The notes: generated from the sequence alone by a model not told the origin. Positions 23,884 to 31,801 are shown, numbered from the stretch's first letter. The stretch is DNA of 33,692 nt from CAYQQJ01 sp964419935 (GCA_964419935.1 CAYQQJ010000037.1:1-33692), one strand, 5' to 3'. Program-made: numbers and translations.

Positions 23884-24879
23884 ATGTCGTTTTCTCTCGA
23901 TTTCCCTCATGTGTCACAACAAACACCGGCGGCCACGGCGGTGTTTCGTCAGACGGTTCAGGACTTCAAGGTTACTGAAAACCTCGGCTTTGAGCCGTCC
24001 GGCACTGGCGAGCATGTGTTTCTGCATATTCGCAAGCGGGGTGAAAATACGCAGTGGCTGGCGGGGCAGATCGCCAGCTTTGCGGGTGTGGACAAGCGCG
24101 ACGTGGGCTTTAGCGGTATGAAGGACCGCTGGGCCGAAACCACTCAGTGGTTCAGTGTGTATCTGCCCAAGGGACCAGAGCCGGACTGGCAGAGTTTCGC
24201 GACGCAAACGGATGCTGGTATTGATCTGCTCGCGGCCAGTCGCCACCACCAGAAACTCCGACGGGGCGAACATGCCAGCAATCATTTTGTAATCCGCCTG
24301 ACGGATATTGACGTGAGCGACGAGTTGCCGCAGCGCCTGGCTCGGATCCAGCAGCAGGGTGTGCCCAATTACTTTGGTGAGCAGCGGTTCGGACGAGAGG
24401 GTAATAATCTTCACCTTGCGGCTGAATGGCTGGAAGAGGGCAAGCGAATCAAGTCCCGTAACCTGCGCGGTATGGTTATGTCGGCGGCGCGGTCCTGGTT
24501 GTTCAACCAGGTGCTTGCACAGCGGGTGCTGGTGGCCACCTGGAACCGGATAATTGAAGGGGATCTGCAGACGGAAGCCGGCCTGCCTACGGGTCCGCTT
24601 TGGGGGCGTGGCCGTTCCGGGACACAAGCGCAAGCCGCTGATCTGGAACGTGCCGCGCTGGAACCCTGGCAGGTCTGGGCCAATGGCCTCGAACATTGTG
24701 GCCTCAATCAGGAGCGGCGCGCTCTGGTTCTTCTGCCCGAAAATCTGGAATGGGAGTTGAGCGGCACCTCGTTAACGTTGAGTTTCGGTTTGCCGCCAGG
24801 GCAGTTCGCCACGGCGCTGCTGCGCGAAGTCGCCCAGCTGCGGCAGCCTGCTGAGGATCTCGGCGGCAGGGCCTGTTGA
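23884..24879 (+). CDS. truD: tRNA pseudouridine(13) synthase
   Basis: TruD converts uridine 13 of glutamate tRNA to pseudouridine. The catalytic aspartate is D81 in GFSGMKDRWAETTQ. The N-terminal DFKVTENLGFEPSGTGEHVFLHIRKRG and the later GVPNYFGEQRFGREGNN and SAARSWLFNQVLAQRV are typical of the family. At 331 residues it is of usual length. In pseudomonads and relatives truD is followed directly by surE and then pcm; here the next gene is pcm and surE is missing. Confidence 0.96.
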   Translation: MSFSLDFPHVSQQTPAATAVFRQTVQDFKVTENLGFEPSGTGEHVFLHIRKRGENTQWLAGQIASFAGVDKRDVGFSGMKDRWAETTQWFSVYLPKGPEPDWQSFATQTDAGIDLLAASRHHQKLRRGEHASNHFVIRLTDIDVSDELPQRLARIQQQGVPNYFGEQRFGREGNNLHLAAEWLEEGKRIKSRNLRGMVMSAARSWLFNQVLAQRVLVATWNRIIEGDLQTEAGLPTGPLWGRGRSGTQAQAADLERAALEPWQVWANGLEHCGLNQERRALVLLPENLEWELSGTSLTLSFGLPPGQFATALLREVAQLRQPAEDLGGRAC

Positions 24880-24913
24880 CCAAGTGATGTGATATAGTTT
24901 TGGGAAAAGTAAG

Positions 24914-24930
24914 AGCTGCAAGCCGCAAGC
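24914..24930. repeat. CTTGCRG-type heptamer repeat, copy 4
   Basis: AGCTGCAAGCCGCAAGC, the same units as in the tilS-pyrG hairpin, lies 34 bases after the truD stop. It sits where surE would be expected. The rest of the truD-pcm gap holds the TTTTCCC tandem array and no ORF I can support. Confidence 0.6.
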
Positions 24931-25044
24931 AAAAGACAGAAAAACGGGACAAAAGAGCAGATTGAGCATCCGGGATTCCATGTGAAGTATCGGGTTGAAC
25001 AAGTAAACAAATGGAAAACGGTTCAGGTGGCAGGGGATAGTTTG

Positions 25045-25072
25045 TTTTCCCTTTTCCCTTTTCCCTTTTCCC
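25045..25072. repeat. Four tandem copies of TTTTCCC
   Basis: Four perfect, contiguous heptamers precede pcm by some 50 bases. The same unit is repeated eight times at 28382-28437, after rpoS. Such arrays can change copy number by slippage. Confidence 0.9.
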
Positions 25073-25126
25073 TATCGCCATAGGGTTAACAGCGTAGTGA
25101 GTCAACTAAAACTAGAAGGCGTGGGG

Positions 25127-25768
25127 ATGACATCCAAACGCACTCGTGATCGATTGGTACAGCGCCTCGTGGAACGAGGCATCAGCAACCAACAAGTACT
25201 GGATGTTATTGGCAACACCCCGCGGCATTGGTTTCTGGACGAGGCACTTTCACATCGAGCTTACGAAGACAGCTCCCTGCCCATCGGGCATGGTCAAACG
25301 CTATCACAACCGTACATCGTCGCACGCATGACGGAAATACTCATCGGCGCTGGCGGCAATCTTCGCCGCGTATTGGAGATAGGCACGGGGTCGGGCTATC
25401 AGACAGCAGTATTGGCGCAAATGGTCGAACATGTTTGGAGCGTAGAGCGGATCAAGCCATTGCAGGATAAAGCACGCCAGCGGCTGAGAGATCTCAAGTT
25501 GCACAATGTTACGTTCAAGCATTCAGATGGTGGGTTTGGCTGGCAGGAAGAAGGCCCCTATGACGGCATACTCTCCGCTGCAGCACCTCGTCAGGTTCCG
25601 CAGGATTTGTTGCGGCAGCTGGCACCGGGCGGTGTATTGGTTATTCCGGTGGGCGGAGATGAGCAGCATTTGCACATGATTGTACGGGAAGATGAAGGTG
25701 AAAGTTACCACACTCAAATACTGGAGCCGGTACATTTCGTTCCCTTGTTGTCTGGTGTGACACGTTAA
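25127..25768 (+). CDS. pcm: Protein-L-isoaspartate O-methyltransferase
   Basis: Pcm methylates abnormal L-isoaspartyl residues in ageing proteins so they can revert to aspartyl. The S-adenosylmethionine motif VLEIGTGSGYQTAVLA lies around residues 82-97, preceded by the family's PIGHGQTLSQPYIVARMTE. The GGVLVIPVG strand and the C-terminal PVHFVPLLSG are typical. A GTG at 25097 would add ten residues. I chose the ATG at 25127 because it has GTGGGG upstream, and the MTSKRTRDRL start matches pseudomonad Pcm, giving 213 residues. In relatives the gene sits between surE and nlpD, in a stationary-phase survival cluster with rpoS. Confidence 0.95.
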   Translation: MTSKRTRDRLVQRLVERGISNQQVLDVIGNTPRHWFLDEALSHRAYEDSSLPIGHGQTLSQPYIVARMTEILIGAGGNLRRVLEIGTGSGYQTAVLAQMVEHVWSVERIKPLQDKARQRLRDLKLHNVTFKHSDGGFGWQEEGPYDGILSAAAPRQVPQDLLRQLAPGGVLVIPVGGDEQHLHMIVREDEGESYHTQILEPVHFVPLLSGVTR

Positions 25769-26076
25769 TTACAGGCTCGGTCTCTCCTGCATACCGCAAC
25801 ATTACACGCTTCAGTCTCTGATATTGTGCGTCCAGGTTCTGGCTCTTTTTTCGGCCTTTACAGATGTCATAGTCATACTTTCGGCTGATAATATCTTCTT
25901 GATCTCAAGGAGAAAGTAGTAGTAAAGCAGTAAAGGACGCCCAGAATTGGCGCCGTATATAACGGTAGGGCACATTTTTTTACAATTTTCTTAGATCAAA
26001 TTACTCTTAATTTCCTGTTCGCTATTGTGTTAGGTGGTTAGAAAAGCGCGTTTATTCAATAGTTAAGGCAGACAGT
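25769..26076. other. pcm-nlpD intergenic region, no gene seen
   Basis: This 308-base stretch has no supportable ORF in either strand. The right half (about 25965-26060) is AT-rich, with TTTACA at 25979 and a possible TACTCT 17 bases on, so it may hold the nlpD promoter. It separates nlpD-rpoS transcription from the upstream pcm gene. Confidence 0.4.
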
Positions 26077-26886
26077 ATGGGATTTGTCACACCAATGCAG
26101 ACTGGGCAGCAACTCCTACCGTTTATTATTTTGATCAGTTTATGTCTGACGGCCTGCTCGGGACCTGTCGTAAAAGCTCCTGTGACTGATATGGTTCAAC
26201 CGCCCGACATTTGGTTGGATGAGCATGTGGTGGCGCGCGGTGAAACGCTGTATTCAATTGCCTGGCGCTACAATCTGGATCATCGGGACTTGGCCAGAGC
26301 CAATGGAATATCTAGCAATTTCAGAATTTATCCGGGCCAGCGCTTGAGTTTGAACGTGCGCCAGTACGCAGCTAGAACGCCACCGGTGAACACGCCTCCT
26401 CCTGCCAGAAAAACGACCCCGCCACGCACCTCTCCGGCCAAAGCTTCATCTACAACACGATCAAATAATCAAACGGCCTCGGTCAAAAACAACGCATCAG
26501 TGAAAGCCACAGGGCAACCTGTGAGCTGGCAGTGGCCAGTCCGGGGGAAAGTCATCGCATCGTTTCAGTCAAACGGTGGTCTAAACAAAGGTATTGATAT
26601 TAGCGGCAAATTGGGAGAGCCTGTCATTGCGGCTGCGAGTGGAGAGGTGGTTTACTCGGGCAACGGGTTGCGGGGTTATGGCAATCTGATCATTGTTAAA
26701 CACAATGAAAAATACCTGAGCGCCTATGCGCATAACAGCCGGCTTGTGGTGAAGGAGGGGCAAAACGTAGAAGCCGGAGAGCAAATTGCAACAGTTGGGT
26801 CGTCAGGAACTGATTCAACCAAATTGCATTTTGAGATTCGCTACGACGGCAAACCGGTAAACCCTCTCAACTATTTGCCGAACTGA
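26077..26886 (+). CDS. nlpD: Lipoprotein NlpD, amidase activator with degenerate LytM domain
   Basis: A 269-residue outer-membrane lipoprotein. The signal peptide ends at lipobox LTAC (C27). A LysM peptidoglycan-binding domain follows (about 47-93, RGETLYSIAWRYNLD), then a proline/threonine-rich linker (about 100-150). The C-terminal M23/LytM domain has NKGIDISG in place of the zinc-binding HxGxD and LHFEI in place of HxH, so it is catalytically dead, as in NlpD. It would activate the amidase AmiC during daughter-cell separation. nlpD is directly upstream of rpoS, and in related bacteria the main rpoS promoter lies within nlpD. Confidence 0.95.
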   Translation: MGFVTPMQTGQQLLPFIILISLCLTACSGPVVKAPVTDMVQPPDIWLDEHVVARGETLYSIAWRYNLDHRDLARANGISSNFRIYPGQRLSLNVRQYAARTPPVNTPPPARKTTPPRTSPAKASSTTRSNNQTASVKNNASVKATGQPVSWQWPVRGKVIASFQSNGGLNKGIDISGKLGEPVIAAASGEVVYSGNGLRGYGNLIIVKHNEKYLSAYAHNSRLVVKEGQNVEAGEQIATVGSSGTDSTKLHFEIRYDGKPVNPLNYLPN

Positions 26887-27258
26887 ACCTGGATTAGAAT
26901 TCGGCGCAGACGATGAAATTAAAGATTCTTCTGTGCCGCCGAAAACCTTAGTGTAGACGACAATTTTACTTCGGCACCTTATTCGCCGATGAATTGTCCA
27001 AAAATGTGATCTGGTTCAATATTTTGCTTGAGGAGTTTGGGCCGGAGATAAATTTCGCCAGATCGACTGGATTGAGCACGCCGCAACGGCAGTGCCTGCA
27101 CCCAGGCTTTCGAGGGACGATGTGGAGGTAAAGGAGGGCGGCTAAATGCTGGGGCAGCACATTGCTCCAGATGATAATGGCAAAGCCGACTTATCACTGA
27201 TGTATCGGCTGCTGAAGATGACAACTGCACAACGACCGCAGGTCAGAGGGGTGAAATT
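26887..27258 (+). promoter_or_regulatory. Long rpoS 5' leader region
   Basis: A 372-base stretch between nlpD and rpoS. Bases 27048-27059 (ATAAATTTCGCC) can pair with 27250-27260 (GGTGAAATTAT), which covers part of the rpoS ribosome site and the start codon, with one bulged A and one G-U pair. This resembles in layout, though not in sequence, the self-inhibitory leader of enteric rpoS that small RNAs open. The region also contains a small ORF beginning at 27146. The pairing is inferred by eye. Confidence 0.4.
26902..26939 (+). promoter_or_regulatory. Hairpin at the start of the nlpD-rpoS intergenic leader
   Basis: CGGCGCAGA and TCTGTGCCG pair as nine bases including one G-U, around a 20-base loop, 15 bases after the nlpD stop. 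There is no T run after it, so it is not a simple terminator. It could be a processing or stabilising structure between nlpD and rpoS. Confidence 0.35.
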
Positions 27259-27292
27259 ATGGCTGTTCAACTCGACTCAGGTGTATACGTAG
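27146..27292 (+). CDS. Candidate small ORF (48 codons) overlapping the rpoS start
   Basis: An ATG with an excellent AAGGAGG nine bases upstream opens a 48-residue frame that runs through the rpoS start codon in a different frame and ends 33 bases inside rpoS. The ribosome site is stronger than that of rpoS itself (AGAGGGG). The peptide (starts MLGQHIAPDD) is not recognised. Translation of it could compete with, or open structure around, the rpoS start. It may also be chance. Confidence 0.3.
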   Translation: MLGQHIAPDDNGKADLSLMYRLLKMTTAQRPQVRGVKLWLFNSTQVYT

Positions 27293-28275
27293 AAGATGCA
27301 GTGATTCCGCATGATATCGACGCTGAGGATCTCGACCTGGAAGCCACTGACCAGGATGATAGCGGCGAACCCACTGCAAACAAAAAAAGTCAGAGTCGTT
27401 CCCGCTCCGAATTTGATATCGACGATTCCTATGACAAAACATTGGATGCGACGCAGCTTTACCTGAACGAAATAGGTTTTTCCCCTTTGTTGAGCGCAGA
27501 GGAAGAGGTGTTTTTCGCACGCAAAGCATTGCGGGGCGAAGAGGCCGCACGCAAACGTATGATTGAAAGCAACCTGCGTTTGGTCGTTAAAATTTCCCGC
27601 CGTTATGTCAACCGCGGCCTCGCGTTGCTTGATTTGATTGAAGAAGGCAACTTGGGTCTGATTCGCGCAGTCGAAAAGTTCGACCCCGAGCGCGGCTTTC
27701 GTTTCTCGACCTATGCAACCTGGTGGATCCGCCAAACCATTGAACGCGCGATCATGAACCAGACCCGCACCATCCGGTTGCCGATTCATGTGGTCAAAGA
27801 GCTCAATGTCTATCTCCGTGCCGGCCGTGAGCTGGCGCAGAAGCTGGACCATGAACCCACTGCAGATGATATCGCCACCTTGTTGGACAAGCCCCTGGCT
27901 GACGTTGAGAAAATGCTGGCGCTGAATGAGCGGGTAACCTCGATGGACGTGCCCGTCGGGCTGTCTTCCGAGAAAGCCGTGGTGGACACGGTTCCCGATC
28001 AACAGGTGTCAGACCCGGTCGAGTTGCTGCAGGATGAAGATTTGAATACCAGCCTGGATAGCTGGCTGGATGAACTCAGCGAGAAGCAGCGCGAGGTTGT
28101 GGCACGCCGATTTGGCCTTCGTGGACACGAAACCAGCACTCTGGAAGAAGTCGGCCGCGAGATCGGGCTGACTCGCGAACGCGTTCGTCAGATTCAAGTG
28201 GAAGCGCTGCGCAGGCTACGCGACATCCTCGAAAAGCAGGGCCTCAGCGCCGAATCGCTGTTTGGGACTTTATAA
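27259..28275 (+). CDS. rpoS: RNA polymerase sigma factor RpoS (sigma-38)
   Basis: The stationary-phase and general stress sigma factor, 338 residues. Region 1.2 starts near residue 62 (DATQLYLNEIGFSPLL). Region 2 (about 100-170) has RLVVKISRRYVNRGLALLDLIEEGNLGLIRAVEKF and the -10-recognising FSTYATWWIRQTIERAI. Region 3 covers about 175-255 and region 4 about 265-330, with the helix-turn-helix TLEEVGREIGLTRERVRQIQ. The N-terminal 55 residues are acidic and variable, as usual. The start ATG has AGAGGGG upstream. Its position after nlpD is conserved. A strong bidirectional terminator follows. Confidence 0.98.
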   Translation: MAVQLDSGVYVEDAVIPHDIDAEDLDLEATDQDDSGEPTANKKSQSRSRSEFDIDDSYDKTLDATQLYLNEIGFSPLLSAEEEVFFARKALRGEEAARKRMIESNLRLVVKISRRYVNRGLALLDLIEEGNLGLIRAVEKFDPERGFRFSTYATWWIRQTIERAIMNQTRTIRLPIHVVKELNVYLRAGRELAQKLDHEPTADDIATLLDKPLADVEKMLALNERVTSMDVPVGLSSEKAVVDTVPDQQVSDPVELLQDEDLNTSLDSWLDELSEKQREVVARRFGLRGHETSTLEEVGREIGLTRERVRQIQVEALRRLRDILEKQGLSAESLFGTL

Positions 28276-28276
28276 A

Positions 28277-28310
28277 TAAGCCACAAGCGGCAAGCCGCAA
28301 GCTTCAAGCA
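28277..28310. repeat. CTTGCRG-type heptamer repeat, copy 5
   Basis: A run of CAAG-spaced heptamers (AAGCCACAAGCGGCAAGCCG and on) starts two bases after the rpoS stop codon and ends just before the terminator. It has the same orientation as the left arm of the tilS-pyrG hairpin, and is inverted relative to 28447-28479. Confidence 0.65.
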
Positions 28311-28313
28311 ATA

Positions 28314-28343
28314 AAAAAAGCCGCCTGATCAGGCGGCTTTTTT
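28314..28343. terminator. Bidirectional terminator between rpoS and fdxA
   Basis: A perfect 30-base palindrome: six A, GCCGCCTGA, TCAGGCGGC, six T. The stem with flanking A and T tracts works on both strands, ending rpoS on the plus strand and fdxA on the minus strand. Confidence 0.93.
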
Positions 28344-28381
28344 AAAATTGCTACCACATGCTTCAAGGGATCAGCCTATAC

Positions 28382-28437
28382 TTTTCCCTTTTCCCTTTTC
28401 CCTTTTCCCTTTTCCCTTTTCCCTTTTCCCTTTTCCC
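28382..28437. repeat. Eight tandem copies of TTTTCCC
   Basis: Eight perfect contiguous heptamers between the rpoS terminator and fdxA, flanked on both sides by CTTGCRG-type heptamer blocks in inverted orientation. The same unit occurs four times before pcm. Confidence 0.95.
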
Positions 28438-28446
28438 TGTCTTTTA

Positions 28447-28479
28447 CTTGCAGCTTATAGCTTGCGGCTTGCAGCTATA
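28447..28479. repeat. CTTGCRG-type heptamer repeat, copy 6
   Basis: CTTGCAGCTTATAGCTTGCG and following bases, seven-base spaced, just after the TTTTCCC array and six bases beyond the fdxA stop. It is inverted relative to copy 5, so the two could pair across the terminator and the array. Confidence 0.65.
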
Positions 28480-28484
28480 ACCAC

Positions 28485-28808
28485 CTACCTTTCCAGATAC
28501 TGTAACTTATCCGGTACGCCATCCCATTCTTCGGCATCGGGCAGGGCATCTTTCTTCTCACTGATGTTTGGCCAGACTTCTGCCAGTTCTGCGTTCAGTT
28601 CCAGATACACTTGCTGGTCTTCCGGCAGTTCATCTTCTGAGAAAATCGCATCCACCGGGCATTCAGGTTCGCACAGGGCGCAATCGATACATTCATCGGG
28701 GTGAATAACCAGAAAGTTTGGACCCTCGTAGAAGCAATCCACTGGACAGACTTCTACACAGTCTGTGTGCTTGCACTTGACGCAGTTATCGCCCACTACA
28801 AATGTCAT
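28485..28808 (-). CDS. fdxA: Ferredoxin FdxA (3Fe-4S and 4Fe-4S type)
   Basis: A 107-residue cytoplasmic seven-iron ferredoxin. The cysteine pattern is C9, C17, C21 and C50 plus C25, C40, C43 and C46, the arrangement of Azotobacter-type ferredoxin I, where one cluster is 3Fe-4S and the other 4Fe-4S. C12 is the unligated cysteine usual in this family. The acidic C-terminal half (AEVWPNISEKKDALPDAEEW) is also typical. It is a one-electron carrier with partners unknown. The gene lies between rpoS and mutS, as in pseudomonads. The start is ATG, with AAGAGG upstream. Confidence 0.97.
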   Translation of the reverse strand: MTFVVGDNCVKCKHTDCVEVCPVDCFYEGPNFLVIHPDECIDCALCEPECPVDAIFSEDELPEDQQVYLELNAELAEVWPNISEKKDALPDAEEWDGVPDKLQYLER

Positions 28809-28870
28809 GCTCGAACCTCTTGCTTATAGATACTTATGAATATGTGCTTGGTGTGTCGAAAAGAGGCGAT

Positions 28871-28879
28871 ATTCTAGCA
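28871..28879 (-). promoter_or_regulatory. Possible extended -10 promoter of fdxA
   Basis: On the minus strand TGCTAGAAT gives an extended -10 (TG then TAGAAT), about 65 bases before the fdxA start. No good -35 is present at 17 bases, as is common for extended -10 promoters. Confidence 0.4.
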
Positions 28880-28939
28880 GGAACCCCGCCAGTTGGGGAG
28901 CGGCGCATTATCACTCTTCTCTCTAAGCTAAAACCGTCT

Positions 28940-28955
28940 TGCCGCTAAGGCGGCA
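28940..28955 (-). terminator. Possible terminator after mutS
   Basis: On the minus strand TGCCGC and GCGGCA form a 6-bp stem with a 4-base loop 25 bases after the mutS stop, followed shortly by GGTTTTAGC. Short stem and displaced T run make it a moderate call. Confidence 0.4.
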
Positions 28956-28980
28956 GCTCTTTATCGACAGTGAAAAGCTA

Positions 28981-31638
28981 TCACTGGACCAATGTCTTGA
29001 GCTCGTAAAGTAACGCCAAGGCTTCCCGCGGAGACAGCGAATCCGGTTCCACGGTTTGCAGACGCTTCTCTGCCTCGCTCAGAGCGCCAAACAACTCTCC
29101 CTGGAAGCTGCTGCTCGTGACTGCAGGTTGGGGGGCAGCGGTGGGAACAGGTTGTTGGGGTTGGCCTTGCTGAACGTCAACCGCGGGTAAGTTTCCAGCT
29201 TCCAGCTGGGCAAGTTGTTGTTTCGCAATGGTGACGACGGACGCGGGGATTCCCGCCAATTTGGCTACCTGGAGCCCGTAACTCTTGTTGGCAGGGCCTG
29301 CCTGAATGTTGTGCAGGAAGACGATGTTATCCTGATGTTCCGTCGCGTCCAGATGGACGTTTGCCACACCCGGCAAGGTGTCTGGTAAAGCCGTAATCTC
29401 AAAGTAGTGGGTGGCGAACAGGGTGAAGGCTCGAACCTGACGTGCCAAGTGCTCGGCACACGCCCACGCCAGTGCGAGTCCGTCGAAGGTGCTGGTGCCG
29501 CGACCGACTTCATCCATCAGTACCAGGCTATCCGGCGTTGCATTGTGCAGAATGTTGGCGGTTTCCGTCATTTCCACCATAAAGGTCGAGCGCCCGCTGG
29601 CGAGGTCATCGGATGAGCCGATACGGGTAAAGATTCTGTCGACCAGACCCATTCGGCAAGCGCTGGCAGGAACATAGCTGCCGATTTGCGCCAGAAGCAC
29701 AATCAGTGCTGTCTGCCGCATATAAGTGGATTTACCACCCATATTGGGACCGGTGATAATCAGCATGCGCTGCTGCTGATCCATCGCCAAATCATTGGGT
29801 ACAAAAGGCGCATCCAGTACCTGTTCTACCACCGGGTGCCGCCCCTGTTCAATCTCTATTCCGGGTTCGCTTTTCAACTCGGGACAGCAAAAGTTCAGCT
29901 GTTCAGCGCGCTCCGCCAGCGTCTTGAGAACATCCAGCTCCGCGACACTCGCGGCGGCCAGCTGCAACGCACCAATGTGCTCATTGAGCTTTTCGATCAG
30001 CTCTTCGTACAGGGCTTTTTCACGGCTCAGCGCGCGGCTTCGGGCGGACAATGCCTTGTCTTCAAACGTTTTCAATTCCGGCGTTATAAAACGCTCCGCA
30101 TTTTTCAGCGTCTGCCGTCGAATGTATTCGGCTGGCGCCTTGTCCGCCTGGCCCCGGCTGATCTCGATGAAGTATCCGTGGACGCGGTTGTAACCGACCT
30201 TGAGCGTCGCAATGCCGGTACGGGTTCGCTCTTGCTCTTCCAGTTTTACCAGAAACTCGCCAGCGTTGCTGCTAAGTCCACGCAACTCATCGAGCTCACT
30301 GTCATAACCGTCGGCGATAACACCGCCTTCGCGCATGACGACCGGCGGGTTCTCAACGATGGCACCGTCGAGTAATTCAACCAGCTCAGGAAACTCGCCG
30401 ATGGTAGATTTCAGCTCCTGCAAAAGTGGCGTGTCGCATTCATTCAGTAGCGTCTGTAGCTGGGGAAACTGTGCCAGTGAGCTGCACAGCCGGGAAAGAT
30501 CCCGGGGCCGCGCGGATCGCAGAGCCACCCGTCCCAGAATCCGCTCCATGTCACCAATATGCTTCAAATGCTGGTGCAGACTTTCGAAACGATAATTCTG
30601 CAGCAACTCACCTACCGCCAGTTGCCGGCGCGTCAGTCTTTCGCGATCACGCAGTGGCCGGTTGAGCCAGCGTCGCAATAAGCGCCCGCCCATTGCCGTG
30701 GAGCTGGTATCGAGCACCGAAAAAAGCGTGTTCTCATCACCACCGATCAGGTTGATATCGAGCTCAAGGTTTTTGCGTGTCGCACTGTCCATCACGACCG
30801 TTTCATCCGGCCGCTCCAGGGTGAGGCCGGTGATATGAGAGAGACTGGTCCGCTGGGTCTCCTGAGCATAGGCGAACAGGCAGCCAGCGGCGCCGATGGC
30901 GGCAGTCAGGTCACCGCAGCCAAAACCGCCGAGGTCCTTGGTGGCAAAATGCTGGGTCAAGAGGCGGGTGCCGGTATCGATTTCGTACTCCCACTCGGAA
31001 CGCTGCCGCGTGCCCGGGCGCTGAAGTATCCACTCCGGCAGCACCAGTGTTTCCGGAAGCAGCAACTCCGCCGGCCGAAGTCGGTCGATCTCGCTGATAA
31101 CACTGGGCTGATCCTCGATTTCCAGCAGCGCAAACCGACCACTGCCCATATCCAGACTCGCAACACCGAACACACCCTGGTGTTCACACACCGCTACCAA
31201 CAGATTATCCCGGCTGGCATCGAGCAATGCTTCGTCGCTCACGGTGCCCGGCGTCACAATGCGCACCACCTGTCGCTCAACCGGACCTTTGCTTGTGGCC
31301 GGGTCCCCGATTTGTTCGCAGATAGCAACGGAGATTCCCTTCCGTACCAGCTTGGCCAGGTAGCCCTCCGCAGCGTGGTAGGGCACACCCGCCATGGGAA
31401 TGGGCTCACCACCGGATTTGCCCCGGGCGGTTAAAGTAACGTCCAATAGCTTGGCGGCGGTCTTTGCATCCTGATAGAACAGCTCGTAGAAATCACCCAT
31501 ACGGTAAAACAGGAGCTCGTTGGGATGCTGTGCCTTGATACGCCAGTACTGCTGCATCATGGGCGTATGTTGTTCAGGATTGGCCAGGGCGGAAGTCATA
31601 GAATTCGCTGCGTCAGGAGTTTTTGAAATGGCGCTCAT
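28981..31638 (-). CDS. mutS: DNA mismatch repair protein MutS
   Basis: An 885-residue mismatch-recognition ATPase. The mismatch-binding FYE motif is F50-Y51-E52 in RMGDFYELF. Connector, core and clamp domains follow, then the ABC-type ATPase with Walker A GPNMGGKS at 630-637, Walker B LVLMDEVGRGTSTFDG and the ATHYFE switch region. A glutamine/proline-rich linker (about residues 810-845) precedes the short C-terminal tetramerisation segment. MutS binds mispairs and recruits MutL. An alternative start at residue 14 exists; neither has a strong ribosome site. The gene lies between fdxA and pncC, and is divergent from pncC-recA. Confidence 0.97.
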   Translation of the reverse strand: MSAISKTPDAANSMTSALANPEQHTPMMQQYWRIKAQHPNELLFYRMGDFYELFYQDAKTAAKLLDVTLTARGKSGGEPIPMAGVPYHAAEGYLAKLVRKGISVAICEQIGDPATSKGPVERQVVRIVTPGTVSDEALLDASRDNLLVAVCEHQGVFGVASLDMGSGRFALLEIEDQPSVISEIDRLRPAELLLPETLVLPEWILQRPGTRQRSEWEYEIDTGTRLLTQHFATKDLGGFGCGDLTAAIGAAGCLFAYAQETQRTSLSHITGLTLERPDETVVMDSATRKNLELDINLIGGDENTLFSVLDTSSTAMGGRLLRRWLNRPLRDRERLTRRQLAVGELLQNYRFESLHQHLKHIGDMERILGRVALRSARPRDLSRLCSSLAQFPQLQTLLNECDTPLLQELKSTIGEFPELVELLDGAIVENPPVVMREGGVIADGYDSELDELRGLSSNAGEFLVKLEEQERTRTGIATLKVGYNRVHGYFIEISRGQADKAPAEYIRRQTLKNAERFITPELKTFEDKALSARSRALSREKALYEELIEKLNEHIGALQLAAASVAELDVLKTLAERAEQLNFCCPELKSEPGIEIEQGRHPVVEQVLDAPFVPNDLAMDQQQRMLIITGPNMGGKSTYMRQTALIVLLAQIGSYVPASACRMGLVDRIFTRIGSSDDLASGRSTFMVEMTETANILHNATPDSLVLMDEVGRGTSTFDGLALAWACAEHLARQVRAFTLFATHYFEITALPDTLPGVANVHLDATEHQDNIVFLHNIQAGPANKSYGLQVAKLAGIPASVVTIAKQQLAQLEAGNLPAVDVQQGQPQQPVPTAAPQPAVTSSSFQGELFGALSEAEKRLQTVEPDSLSPREALALLYELKTLVQ

Positions 31639-31761
31639 TCTACGAGTGGCGGAAGGCTGGAGGCAAGTTTGTTAGTTATAAGGAAACGCGCCGGCCATGT
31701 CAGTTTCGGATGTTTATGCTGGAAACATTTACTGCCTAACCCATCGGTGATCTTTTTTCTG

Positions 31762-31775
31762 GCAGCTTGCAGCTT
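31762..31775. repeat. Short CTTGCRG-type heptamer remnant, copy 7
   Basis: GCAGCTTGCAGCTT followed directly by TTCCC in the mutS/pncC divergent region. It combines two heptamer units with one TTTTCCC-like unit, in line with the two repeat families occurring together at other sites. Confidence 0.45.
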
Positions 31776-31801
31776 TTCCCGCAAACCATTACCTTGCGTT
31801 T

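Noticed and set aside
28277..28479. A CRISPR-like array suggested by repeated short units after rpoS.
   Set aside because: Units are contiguous heptamers with no unique spacers of constant length, and no cas genes are present.
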